Shown here: piece by piece, positions 15,786 through 24,046 of the stretch | How positions within the stretch are numbered: the stretch's first letter is position 1 | Layout of the letters: each line of letters begins with the position of its first letter | NCBI GenBank assembly: GCA_964544765.1 | Contig: CAZJDM010000040.1 | Span: 1-30,009, forward strand | Reading direction: 5' to 3' | Length of the DNA stretch: 30,009 bases | Source of the DNA: CAZJDM01 sp964544765 | GTDB taxonomy: Bacteria > Bdellovibrionota_B > Oligoflexia > CAYFLR01 | Made by a program: the position numbers and the translations under genes | The notes under the pieces: model-generated | The model's database searches: none | What the model was told of the DNA's origin: nothing | Seen by the model: the letters and a program-made list of their open reading frames with translations, nothing else

Positions 15786-17066
15786 ATGTATAAAAAGCTT
15801 TTTATTTTGGTTTTGGTGATTGCCTTATTGTTTTGGCTCAAGATATTTATTACCTATGTACCTTTTTATCTACTTAAACAACATGAAGAGTTTAGTCAGG
15901 ATCAACAGGATAAATATTGGTCGAAACTACAAAGTGATCATCGTTGGTTAATAAAGAGTCAATTATTTCCGACCCCCCAATTTAAAGAAAATGGGGGGGC
16001 TTATATTAATAACCAAATATTATGGGTTAGCTCAAATGGAGAATTGATAAAGCCAACTGTCCTAATTCTAGATCTTCCGGAAGATGTTATTGATAATTTA
16101 AAATCATGGGGTGAAGGTATTGGGTGGGTTAAGCACTTTAATGAATTGTCTTATGAAGAAATAGATTTAAAATGGATGACGGAATTATTACGTTATGATC
16201 ACTGGAATTTAAATCTTGATAGTCCTATAGAAGAATATTTTGAGTCAGCTTCCAATTATCCTTTTTCTGTTCCTATGCCTAAATTAGATTTATTATTACA
16301 GTTTGTCAAAGTTCGCTTGATGTATGGTTTGTCGGTAAATAATACTTTAAGAGCTTCAAAAGAAATACGTCACCTAGCCCAACTATTTTCTACAACTGGT
16401 TATTTGTCAATGGAAATTGCCGCTTTAAAAATATTAAAGTTCGAGCAAATTGCTCATAGGTATGCCAAAAAAAATAAATTGTCATTAAAAGGCATACGTC
16501 AATGGAATCCCGCTCAAGACGATTTTTTAGAAAATGCTAGAATTGCCCTTATATCCTTAGTAGATTATGTTGGCTTTTTTACCAAACCGAAGTATATTTC
16601 TCAAATAACTAAAGGTGTGAATGAATATATCGGACTCTGTGCAGCAATCAGGGAGGCAATGCTATTGGCAGTTGCTAGTAAACCATATTTATTAACTGAA
16701 ATTTACGGTGATGATTTTTACTATACTAGATATGGTCAAATGGACCAATTAATTGCAGCAACCAGTAATGTTTGTATAGATGATCCATTGAGAGATCATT
16801 GGCGAAAGCCCATTAATTTGAAAATTCCAAGTTTTTGGAAATTCCCATTTACACCTAAAAAACCTACTAATCGGGCCAAATGGTTAGCAGCTTATTTATT
16901 TTACTCACCTCAAATTGATCCATATAAAATAAATACATCTATTGATCATAAGAATGTAAATATCCTAACTGAAATTATAAATTATTTTCCTCTTTGGTTA
17001 AAAAAATCCTTAGCTGAATTTGCGCATTATTTAGGTGCTGAAAGCTATATAAGCAATAGTCGATGA
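15786..17066 (+). CDS. Unrecognised membrane-anchored protein
   Basis: I do not recognise this 426-residue protein. Residues 1-30 form one hydrophobic segment after MYKK (LFILVLVIALLFWLKIFITY), a signal anchor or uncleaved signal peptide, so the rest probably lies outside the cytoplasmic membrane. The remainder is rich in aromatic and charged residues and looks mostly helical. There is a YFESASNYPFSVPMPKLD stretch and a Tyr-rich YGDDFYYTRYG segment near 318. No lipobox and no catalytic motif is evident. It starts 34 bp after hcrB, so it may be cotranscribed with the hydroxybenzoyl-CoA reductase genes. A coupling to aromatic uptake is a guess only. Confidence 0.7.
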   Translation: MYKKLFILVLVIALLFWLKIFITYVPFYLLKQHEEFSQDQQDKYWSKLQSDHRWLIKSQLFPTPQFKENGGAYINNQILWVSSNGELIKPTVLILDLPEDVIDNLKSWGEGIGWVKHFNELSYEEIDLKWMTELLRYDHWNLNLDSPIEEYFESASNYPFSVPMPKLDLLLQFVKVRLMYGLSVNNTLRASKEIRHLAQLFSTTGYLSMEIAALKILKFEQIAHRYAKKNKLSLKGIRQWNPAQDDFLENARIALISLVDYVGFFTKPKYISQITKGVNEYIGLCAAIREAMLLAVASKPYLLTEIYGDDFYYTRYGQMDQLIAATSNVCIDDPLRDHWRKPINLKIPSFWKFPFTPKKPTNRAKWLAAYLFYSPQIDPYKINTSIDHKNVNILTEIINYFPLWLKKSLAEFAHYLGAESYISNSR

Positions 17067-17243
17067 CTTCCGGTTGGGCGATTTAGTTGATTTGCTAAAA
17101 TTATTGTGCCTAAATCCATTGATTCAATAAAAATTTTTTATATTATTACTTTATTTTATAATAAAAATATAATTAAATAGAAAGATGGGTTTACGGGTAG
17201 TAAAATATAAAGTATAACTCATTCTTCGATGGGGAGTTCTTTT

Positions 17244-18236
17244 ATGAAATCAGTAACAATTGACACAAAGATGAATTTGCTTATCTTGGCTGGATTGGTG
17301 ATATTCTTTATTTCTCTGAATCATATTAACTATCTGTTCTTTCATAGTTTTGCTGAACTTTTTAGCGTTATTATTGCCTTCACTATATTTACAATAGGAT
17401 GGAACTCCAGGCAAATAATTGGTGGTAACTATTTAATGCTATTAAGTATTGCTTATCTAGGGGTGGGTTTTATAGATACTTTGCATATGCTCGCTTATAA
17501 GGGAATGGGAGTATTTGTTCCTCCGGGAGCCAACTTAGCGACACAACTATGGATTATTGCTCGAGGAATTGAAAGCATTTCATTATTGGTCGGATTTTCA
17601 TTAATCAACAAGAAATTAAATTTAAAATATATATTGATCATTTATGGTGTTGTGATTTTTAGTCTAGTTGCGTCAGTTCTTTTTTGGAAGATTTTTCCTG
17701 AGTGTTATAATGAACAAACAGGTCTTACATTGTTTAAAAAGTGGAGTGAATACATAATATGCTCGATCATTTTGGCTTCTGCTTTTGTAATTCATAAATT
17801 CAAAGACAAATTCCATCCACATGTCTATAAAAGCCTTTTATTATCTATCATTTTTACTGTATTAGCCGAATTAAGCTTTACTCTTTACATGGATGTTTAC
17901 GGGGTTCTAAACTGGCTAGGACATATTTTTAAAATTATTTCCTTTTATTTTGTTTATATAGCTTTTGTTCAAAAAAGCCTCAGAAATCCTTATGGGACCT
18001 TGTTTCGTCAATTAAAAGAAAGTGAGCAATCTTTTCAAAAGCAAAGTATTGAGCTTCAACAAGCATTGTCTCAAATTAAAACTCTTAAAGGTCTACTTCC
18101 TATTTGTTCTTATTGTAAAAATATTCGTGATGATCAGGGTTACTGGTATAAAATTGAATCTTACATTATGAAACGGTCAGAAGTAGACTTTAGTCATGGT
18201 ATTTGTCCAGAATGCTATGATAACTTATCTAAATAG
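17244..18236 (+). CDS. MASE3-domain membrane sensor with C-terminal CxxC/CxxC tail
   Basis: 330-residue protein with about seven predicted membrane segments matching the MASE3 sensory domain (for example LLSIAYLGVGFIDTLHML and LATQLWIIARGIES). A short coiled coil follows (SEQSFQKQSIELQQALSQIKTL). The C-terminal tail has ICSYCKNIRDDQGYW and ends in GICPECYDNL, with paired cysteines at 288/291 and 321/324 that look like a zinc site. That tail usually closes PAS or response-regulator signalling proteins. There is no kinase, GGDEF or EAL output domain. Start choice: an in-frame ATG at 17229 exists, but GGGGAG at 17231-17236 sits 7 nt before the ATG at 17244. It may sense redox or ligand state and signal through a partner; the function is inferred. 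Confidence 0.78.
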   Translation: MKSVTIDTKMNLLILAGLVIFFISLNHINYLFFHSFAELFSVIIAFTIFTIGWNSRQIIGGNYLMLLSIAYLGVGFIDTLHMLAYKGMGVFVPPGANLATQLWIIARGIESISLLVGFSLINKKLNLKYILIIYGVVIFSLVASVLFWKIFPECYNEQTGLTLFKKWSEYIICSIILASAFVIHKFKDKFHPHVYKSLLLSIIFTVLAELSFTLYMDVYGVLNWLGHIFKIISFYFVYIAFVQKSLRNPYGTLFRQLKESEQSFQKQSIELQQALSQIKTLKGLLPICSYCKNIRDDQGYWYKIESYIMKRSEVDFSHGICPECYDNLSK

Positions 18237-18314
18237 CACCTTCGTATCTTCATATTATTACTTAACTTTACTCAATTCAAACTTGTTGAATTAAACTATA
18301 ATTTCAGCTATATT

Positions 18315-18324
18315 ACACGCGTGT
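18315..18324. promoter_or_regulatory. ACACGCGTGT palindrome
   Basis: A perfect 10-bp palindrome with a GC-rich core inside a very AT-rich 193-bp spacer upstream of the thiolase gene. It may be an operator for the operon at 18430-24031. A single short palindrome can arise by chance. Confidence 0.3.
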
Positions 18325-18394
18325 CGCGTTCAATTTATGTTTTTTGCTTATCTATAACCAAACTAAATAGATTCTGCCTTCTTAGTGTAAAATT

Positions 18395-18424
18395 AAGGTA
18401 GCAAGGTAGTAAGGCAGTAAGTAG
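18395..18424. repeat. 8-bp tandem repeat (AAGGYAGY) directly before the thiolase start
   Basis: AAGGTAGC, AAGGTAGT and AAGGCAGT follow one another at 18395-18418, and a partial copy (AAGTAG) ends at 18424, 6 nt before the ATG at 18430. The repeats carry AAGG cores like weak ribosome sites, so copy number could affect translation of the thiolase. Confidence 0.6.
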
Positions 18425-18429
18425 AAAAA

Positions 18430-19638
18430 ATGGGGGGAAGAGTGAGGACTGAAACAAATATGTATCCAAATGCTAGAATACCTTATGGAACTTGGGGAAG
18501 TAGTTATTTTCCAGCATGGCAAATGTCTCCTTTAGCTGAGGTCAATATCGCCCAATTTGCCGGTGAGGGGATGGGTAAAATTCTCGGTATGAGAAAAGTA
18601 CCAATTAGAAAATTGGAATATTTAGTAACGGGGTCAACAGTCCCTTGGCATTGGAAATTTTGGAACTCTCCTTTAGTTTCTAGCTGCATGGGGTTTCGTA
18701 TACCTGGTTACCACATGGAACAAGCATGTGCTACCGGACTGCAAACGGTCATTCATGCAGCGGCTGAGATTGAGGCAGGATCTTGTGATGTTGCTGGTGT
18801 ACTTACCTTTGATCGAACCAGCGATTCACCAGTGGGTGTTTTTCCTGAGCGACGTTCTTATCAAAGAACTCATGCTATTAGTGATGTTTGGGATAATTTT
18901 GGATTTGATCCTGCTGTAGGTAATGCCATGATAGCTGCCGCTGGAAATGTAGCTCGAAAATATAAGTTAGATCGTGGTGAAGTAGATGAACTCACTTGTT
19001 GGAGGTATAAGCAATATTTTGATACTATTGAGTCGGGTTATTTAAACTCGATATTGGTGCCATTTGATGTCCTAAATGCACAAGGACGACCTATGGGCAA
19101 AGTAGATGCTGATATGGGTATACGTCAATTGGATTTGCCTTCATTAAATTCAATGAGAGAATTGGACACTTGTGTAACAAGTGGCAGTCAAACTCACGCT
19201 GCTGATGGAATGGCTACATTACTGGTAACTAATCGTGAAAAGGTAAAGGAACTAAGCTCTAATCCTGAAATTGAAATAAGTTTTGTTGGAAAAAAAGAAG
19301 TAAGAACCTCTCCAGCTTACATGTCAGAGGCTCCTGTTTTTGCTGTTAGAGAATTATTAAACCAAACTAATTTGACCATGCAAGATATGAAAGTGGTAAA
19401 AACCCATAATCCTTTTGCCTTGAACGATTTGGTTTTCGCAAAAGAACTGGATTATGATTGGCATAAAATGAATAATACAGGGTGTTCCTTGGTTTATGGT
19501 CATCCCCAAGGACCAACATTAACCAGAACAGTTATTGAGGGTTTAGAAGAAGCAGTTAAATTGGGTGGAGGATATGTATTAATATCAGGTTGTGCTGCAG
19601 GTGATGTCGGCATTGCTGCCATATTTAAGGTGGCATAA
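18430..19638 (+). CDS. Thiolase (acetyl-CoA acyltransferase), candidate 3-oxopimeloyl-CoA thiolase
   Basis: 402-residue thiolase-fold enzyme. The nucleophile is Cys100 in EQACATGLQ. His326-Asn327 lies in THNPFALND where classical thiolases have NEAFA. His358 is in GHPQG and the acid/base Cys388 in SGCAAGD. It resembles the divergent thiolases (BamN-like) found in anaerobic benzoyl-CoA clusters. It would cleave 3-oxopimeloyl-CoA to glutaryl-CoA and acetyl-CoA, linking the SDR product to glutaryl-CoA dehydrogenase. Start is uncertain: ATG 18430, GTG 18442 and ATG 18460 are all in frame. The longest keeps the first beta strand expected before ARIPYG, so it is used. It is followed 28 bp later by the KPR-like gene, so it could instead serve the downstream dehydratase module. 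Confidence 0.8.
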   Translation: MGGRVRTETNMYPNARIPYGTWGSSYFPAWQMSPLAEVNIAQFAGEGMGKILGMRKVPIRKLEYLVTGSTVPWHWKFWNSPLVSSCMGFRIPGYHMEQACATGLQTVIHAAAEIEAGSCDVAGVLTFDRTSDSPVGVFPERRSYQRTHAISDVWDNFGFDPAVGNAMIAAAGNVARKYKLDRGEVDELTCWRYKQYFDTIESGYLNSILVPFDVLNAQGRPMGKVDADMGIRQLDLPSLNSMRELDTCVTSGSQTHAADGMATLLVTNREKVKELSSNPEIEISFVGKKEVRTSPAYMSEAPVFAVRELLNQTNLTMQDMKVVKTHNPFALNDLVFAKELDYDWHKMNNTGCSLVYGHPQGPTLTRTVIEGLEEAVKLGGGYVLISGCAAGDVGIAAIFKVA

Positions 19639-19666
19639 AAAAATCGAATTTTTCAAGGAGAGAAAA

Positions 19667-20620
19667 ATGAAAGTAGGAGTAATTGGAGCAGGCGCGATAG
19701 GAGGGATTTTAGCGGCACACCTGTTAAAGGCCAAGACCAATGTGACCTTAGTGGATATAGATACCAAGACATGTGATTCAATTGGCGAAAGTGGTATATC
19801 AGTTAGTGGTCCTGTTACTGATAGAATCTGGGGTGATTTTTGTATGGACCAGGTTAATATCTCTTCAGATTTGTCAGAAATTCAAGATAGTGACATTATC
19901 TTTGTCTGTGTAAAAACTACCGCATTAAATAGATTGGTCTCTTCTTTAAAGAAAGTCTGGAAACCGGGCAAAATTTTGGTTTCAATGCAAAATGGGATAG
20001 GTACAGAGGATACTCTAGCTGAGGTGGCAAGCCCTGACCATACTTTAAGAGTAGTTGTTAATTTTGCGGGGAATGTTGTTTCTCCTGGAACTTTTAAGAT
20101 CAATTGGTTCAATCCTCCTTGTTATATTGGGCCAATTTGTGAAGAAGGTCATACAGCTGCCCAAAAAGTGGCGGGATTGTTAATAGACAGTCATTTAACC
20201 ACTAAGGTAGTAAGAGATATTCAAAGAAGAGCCTATGAAAAAACAGTTTTAAACGCTGCTTTGAGTCCAGTTTGCGCGATCACAGGTCTTTCAATGGGGG
20301 AAGCTATGGAGGAAAATGATATCAGATATTTGGTCACAGGAATCTTGTCTGAGGCAAAAAATGTTGGAGAAAAAATGGGTTGGCATTTTGATAGTTCAAT
20401 GGAAGATTGGATCAATTATTTAGCTAAGGGAGGAAAGCATAAACCTTCTATGGCAGAAGATATTGAAGCGGGAAGGAAAACCGAAATTAACTATATTACG
20501 GGTAAGATTTGTGAGTATGGTAAAAAAATCGGTGTTCCTACTCCCTTTAATGATGCCATGAATAGTATTATTTCTGGAAAGGAGCGATTTCTTTTTTTGA
20601 AGCAACCAAAAACTGCCTAG
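19667..20620 (+). CDS. Ketopantoate-reductase-family dehydrogenase (probable 2-hydroxyacid dehydrogenase)
   Basis: 317-residue ApbA/PanE-family NAD(P)-dependent enzyme. It has the Rossmann motif GVIGAGAIGG at 4-13, CVKTTAL, the SMQNGIGTED loop, the KTVLNAALSPVCAITG helix with the family's conserved Lys-Asn, and a KPSMAEDIEAGRKTEINYITG stretch typical of the family. The frame runs 25 codons further upstream into the thiolase gene. AAGGAG at 19655-19660 is 6 nt before the ATG at 19667, and the Rossmann motif begins right after it, so 19667 is the start. No other pantothenate gene is nearby. In this operon (dehydratase, activator, family III CoA-transferase) a role in making an (R)-2-hydroxy acid from a 2-oxo acid fits. 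KPR-fold D-2-hydroxyacid dehydrogenases are known. True PanE remains possible. Confidence 0.75.
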   Translation: MKVGVIGAGAIGGILAAHLLKAKTNVTLVDIDTKTCDSIGESGISVSGPVTDRIWGDFCMDQVNISSDLSEIQDSDIIFVCVKTTALNRLVSSLKKVWKPGKILVSMQNGIGTEDTLAEVASPDHTLRVVVNFAGNVVSPGTFKINWFNPPCYIGPICEEGHTAAQKVAGLLIDSHLTTKVVRDIQRRAYEKTVLNAALSPVCAITGLSMGEAMEENDIRYLVTGILSEAKNVGEKMGWHFDSSMEDWINYLAKGGKHKPSMAEDIEAGRKTEINYITGKICEYGKKIGVPTPFNDAMNSIISGKERFLFLKQPKTA

Positions 20621-20715
20621 TAAGATTGCACCGAAATTGGCTTTATCGACGCAATTTAGAAAGATAGAGATACTTCTTGGAAGAGTAAAAACATTTTTTC
20701 AATAGGGAGTATTTT

Positions 20716-21963
20716 ATGAATCAAAAAAAAGACAAAAGTGCTATTCGAAAGTTACAATCTGTAAATTTGCTGCGTGATACTATGGGGGGATATTTCAAGC
20801 GTCTGCGGGAAGCTACTTTAACTCCATCAAAAAAAATAGCTTGGTGTACCAGCGTCGGCCCAGTAGAATTGCTATATTCAATGGGATTTGAGGTCCACTT
20901 TCCAGAAAATCATGCCGCGATAATTGGTTCAACTAAAATGGCTGATAGTTACATCCCCTCTGCTGTAGTGGCCGGTTATTCGCCAGAAATATGTTCTTAT
21001 TTGACCAGTGATATTGGAGCATTTTTACAAAAACAAACACCGCTTGTTCGATATGATTATACTGAATTACCGAAACCTGATGTATTAGTATATAACACTA
21101 ATCAATGTCGTGAAGTAAAATACTGGTTCTCTTTTTATGCTCAACAATATAATGTTCCTTTATTAGGAATTCACACTCCTCATGAACTAGACGATATTAC
21201 TCCCGATTTAATTGGTTACATATCAAAACAATATCAAGAATTAGCTTCTAGGTTAAAAGAGGTTTCAGGTTTGAAATTTGACATCGACAAATTTAAAGAG
21301 AAAATTCGTCATTCACATGATGCCTGCCACCTTTGGAAAGAGGTTTTACAGACAGCTAAAAATCATCCTTCTCCTATTAATTTCTTTGATGCTTCTATTC
21401 ATATGGGACCAGTAGTGGTTATGAGAGGGCTAGAGGATGCCGTTAATTATTATCGATCACTCTTATCAGAGCTAAAGGAGCGAGTGAGTAAAAATATAAG
21501 TGCTGTTAGTGAAGAGCGATTTAGGATTTACTGGGATGGTATGCCTATGTGGTTTAAGCTAAGTAGTATGGCCAAATTATTTTCCGAATTGAAAGCCTGT
21601 ATCGTCGCTTCTACCTATTGTAATAGCTGGGTTTTTGATGATTTAGATGCGAAAAATCCTTTTGATTCATCAGCATTAGCCTATAGTAAACTGTTTATTG
21701 TTCGATCTGAGCAAGTTAAAACCGATGTATTAGAAGGCTTATTATCCAAATTTGATGTTGATGGAATTATTTATCATGATGCCAAAACTTGTCCGCGTAA
21801 TTCTAACAATAGATTTGGTTTGCCTAAACGATTAAAAGAAAAAACCAATATACCGTTTTTAGAAATACAGGGAGATTTAAGTGATAGTCGATGTTATAGT
21901 GAATCACAGGGAAATATTGTAATAGAAACATTTATTAATCAATTAGAGATGCAAAAGAATTAA
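20716..21963 (+). CDS. Single-subunit 2-hydroxyacyl-CoA dehydratase / BCR-like iron-sulfur protein
   Basis: 415-residue HgdB/BcrB-family protein. Cys93 in EICSYLTSDIGAF, Cys131 in NTNQCREVKYW and Cys359 in DAKTCPRNSNN line up with the cluster cysteines of BcrB in this window (Cys92, Cys127 and the KSC cysteine). Cys44 in AWCTSVGPVELL, plus Cys204, 295, 302 and 393, are additional. Known dehydratases and BCRs use two such subunits, but only one is encoded here, with its activator starting immediately after its stop. Options: a homodimer like the double-cubane-cluster proteins or YjiM, a (R)-2-hydroxyacyl-CoA dehydratase with a partner elsewhere, or one borrowing BcrC. The ribosome site is GGGAG before the ATG. 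Substrate unknown. Confidence 0.82.
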   Translation: MNQKKDKSAIRKLQSVNLLRDTMGGYFKRLREATLTPSKKIAWCTSVGPVELLYSMGFEVHFPENHAAIIGSTKMADSYIPSAVVAGYSPEICSYLTSDIGAFLQKQTPLVRYDYTELPKPDVLVYNTNQCREVKYWFSFYAQQYNVPLLGIHTPHELDDITPDLIGYISKQYQELASRLKEVSGLKFDIDKFKEKIRHSHDACHLWKEVLQTAKNHPSPINFFDASIHMGPVVVMRGLEDAVNYYRSLLSELKERVSKNISAVSEERFRIYWDGMPMWFKLSSMAKLFSELKACIVASTYCNSWVFDDLDAKNPFDSSALAYSKLFIVRSEQVKTDVLEGLLSKFDVDGIIYHDAKTCPRNSNNRFGLPKRLKEKTNIPFLEIQGDLSDSRCYSESQGNIVIETFINQLEMQKN

Positions 21964-22752
21964 ATGTATCAAATCGGGATAGATTTAGGATCTTCATACA
22001 CCAAAGGCGTTTTAATTGACAAAACGGGAGAGATTGTCGATTGTAAAGTGACTAAAACTGGATATGATTATAAATCAGCTAGTCATAAAATAATGGATGA
22101 ATGGTTTGATCGATATGAAACTAGCTCCACAGTTTATTCCTGTGGCCATGGCCGCGATCAGTTAGATGTGCCATATCATCCAGTTTCAGAATTTACTGCA
22201 TTAGCTAAAGCTATCTTTAAGAAGTATCAAAAATCCACCACAATCATAGATATTGGGGGTCAAGACACCAAATATATACGTATTTCTTCTACTGGTAACA
22301 TTGAAGATTTTAAAATCAATCGTAAATGTGCTGCTGGAACAGGGTCATTCCTTGAAGAAATAGCTTTTCGTTTAGATATCCCTTTGGAAAAATTTAATCA
22401 ATTAGCTCAAGAGGCTCAAAAAGATACTTTACCAAAAGAAACTATACAAAAAGAAGAGATAACCATTAATAGTTTTTGTACAGTTTTTGCGATATCAGAG
22501 ATTGTAGGATTAATTAAGAAAGGTGTGTCGCTACCTGATATTGTGCTGGGAGTTTATTATTCTGTAATTGAGAGAGTTACTGAGATGATTCCTCCTAAAT
22601 CCTCCTTAATACTTACAGGCGGAGTGTTTTCCAAACATCCATTGATGGTAAATCTACTAAGAAAGATTTATAAGCAAGTAGTATGCCCAGAAAAGGCACA
22701 GTTTATGGCAGCTTTTGGTTGTGCTACTGCAGGTTTAACTTCCAAAGATTAA
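21964..22752 (+). CDS. ATPase activator of 2-hydroxyacyl-CoA dehydratase-type enzyme (HgdC-like)
   Basis: 262-residue ASKHA-fold activase that would form a homodimer holding one [4Fe-4S] cluster and inject electrons with ATP hydrolysis into the protein encoded just before it. Motifs: IGIDLGSSYTKG (4-15), SCGHGRDQLDVP (59-70), DIGGQDTK (96-103), KCAAGTGSFLEE with Cys122, NSFCTVFAISEIVGLIKKG with Cys172, and LTGGVF. Both cluster cysteines are present. The ATG follows the dehydratase stop codon with no gap, which indicates coupled translation. Its short length and single DIGGQD motif set it apart from BcrA and BcrD of this window, so it is a dedicated activator, not a duplicate. Confidence 0.88.
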   Translation: MYQIGIDLGSSYTKGVLIDKTGEIVDCKVTKTGYDYKSASHKIMDEWFDRYETSSTVYSCGHGRDQLDVPYHPVSEFTALAKAIFKKYQKSTTIIDIGGQDTKYIRISSTGNIEDFKINRKCAAGTGSFLEEIAFRLDIPLEKFNQLAQEAQKDTLPKETIQKEEITINSFCTVFAISEIVGLIKKGVSLPDIVLGVYYSVIERVTEMIPPKSSLILTGGVFSKHPLMVNLLRKIYKQVVCPEKAQFMAAFGCATAGLTSKD

Positions 22753-22774
22753 GTAAACATTAAGGAGGGAAGCT

Positions 22775-24031
22775 ATGCAAAGAAAAATTTTTGAGGGAAT
22801 TCGCGTTTTAGATTTTTCGCAAGTAATCTCTGGTTCTTATGCAACAACCATGTTGGGAGATCTGGGTGCGGAAGTTATTAAAGTCGAACCGCCTATTATC
22901 GGCGATACATTGCGCTTTGCGGGTCCTGTATATAAAGGAGAGAGTGGCTTCTTTTTACTCAATAACCGTAATAAAAAAAGCATCAGTGTTGATTTAAAAA
23001 AAGCAGAAGGGGTTAATCTTGTCAAAGAATTAATACCTCATTGTGATATTATTACCCAAAATTTTAAACCTGGAGTAATGAAGAAATTAGGATTAGCATA
23101 TGAAGATGTTTGTAAGCTTAAAGAAGATATAATTTATGCCTCAGTTTCTGGTTATGGCTTTGATAATAAATATACGGATAGGCCAGCTTACGATAACATT
23201 ATTCAAGGTGAATCAGGCTTAGCTTCTTTAAATGGTTCCCCAATTGATGGTAGGCCTTATAGAAGTCCTCTTAGTATTTCTGATTATACCGCCGGAATGT
23301 ACAGCGCCTTTGCGATAGCTTCAGCTATTTTTCACAGACAAAAAACTGGTCAAGGTCAAAACATTGATATAGCTATGTATGACTCACTCATTTCTATTAT
23401 GGACAATGCTTTTCTTATTTGTGATTTGCTGGGAGATCAATTTTCTAATATCAATAACAAGGAAGAAAAAGAAAATACCTTGGAAGAAATGGGCCTCAAA
23501 AATCAAGGTAATAGACATCCTGGAGCAGCTCCGCATAGTTTTTACAAAACTCAAGATGGATTTATTGCTCACATGTCATTAACCAATAAAATGTGGCATC
23601 AATTATTGGAAATAATTGGACGTTCTGATTTGGTTGATGATCCAAAGTATAACAACTTGGATAAACGTAAAAACTTGTGGCGTGAAATTGACCAGATAGT
23701 AGAGGATTGGACCTCAAAACACACTACTGAAGAAGTCATATCAATTTTTGAACAAAATAAATTACCCGTTGGTCGGATACGAAATGTTGATGAGGTTTAT
23801 CGAGATTCTCATAATGATCAAAGAGGTGTTTTTGAAGAGGTAAATCATCCAGTAGCTGGTAAATTTAAAATTACTAATATACCCATCAAGTTTTCTAAAA
23901 CATCATCTCGAATTGAGAGTCCCTCTCCTCAGTTGGGTCAACATAATCAGGAAGTCTTGCAAGGTCTTTTAGGATATTCTTCCGAAAAAATTGAGGACCT
24001 GCTGGGTAAAAAAATTGTTTATCAGGTTTAA
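22775..24031 (+). CDS. Family III CoA-transferase (CaiB/BaiF type)
   Basis: 418-residue class III acyl-CoA transferase. It starts with the typical GIRVLDFSQVISGSYATTMLGDLGAEVIK region (split here: VLDFSQ at 11-16, LGAEVIKVEPP at 30-40). NRNKKSISVDLK (64-75) follows, then the catalytic Asp203 in DIAMYDS, the GNRHPGAAPHS loop, and LPVGRIRNVDEV. A strong AAGGAGGGA ribosome site precedes it by a few bases, and it ends the operon that begins at 18430. Family III includes HadA and FldA, which load CoA onto 2-hydroxy acids for radical dehydratases, and this fits the two genes before it. Alternatively it could activate benzoate or hydroxybenzoate, since no CoA ligase is in the window. Confidence 0.86.
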   Translation: MQRKIFEGIRVLDFSQVISGSYATTMLGDLGAEVIKVEPPIIGDTLRFAGPVYKGESGFFLLNNRNKKSISVDLKKAEGVNLVKELIPHCDIITQNFKPGVMKKLGLAYEDVCKLKEDIIYASVSGYGFDNKYTDRPAYDNIIQGESGLASLNGSPIDGRPYRSPLSISDYTAGMYSAFAIASAIFHRQKTGQGQNIDIAMYDSLISIMDNAFLICDLLGDQFSNINNKEEKENTLEEMGLKNQGNRHPGAAPHSFYKTQDGFIAHMSLTNKMWHQLLEIIGRSDLVDDPKYNNLDKRKNLWREIDQIVEDWTSKHTTEEVISIFEQNKLPVGRIRNVDEVYRDSHNDQRGVFEEVNHPVAGKFKITNIPIKFSKTSSRIESPSPQLGQHNQEVLQGLLGYSSEKIEDLLGKKIVYQV

Positions 24032-24046
24032 AAACTGGCCACTTTT

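Noticed and set aside
17067..17243. Possible tRNA or small RNA in the spacer before the MASE3 gene
   Set aside because: No cloverleaf, T-loop consensus or strong stem is visible. It is AT-rich spacer DNA.
19592..19666. Upstream extension of the ketopantoate-reductase-like gene into the thiolase
   Set aside because: The extra 25 residues precede the Rossmann strand and match nothing. A good AAGGAG sits 6 nt before the ATG at 19667.
20716..22752. A second benzoyl-CoA reductase of the usual four-subunit type
   Set aside because: Only one HgdB-like subunit and one short HgdC-type activator are encoded. There are no BcrA/BcrD-length paired ATPases and no BcrC partner.
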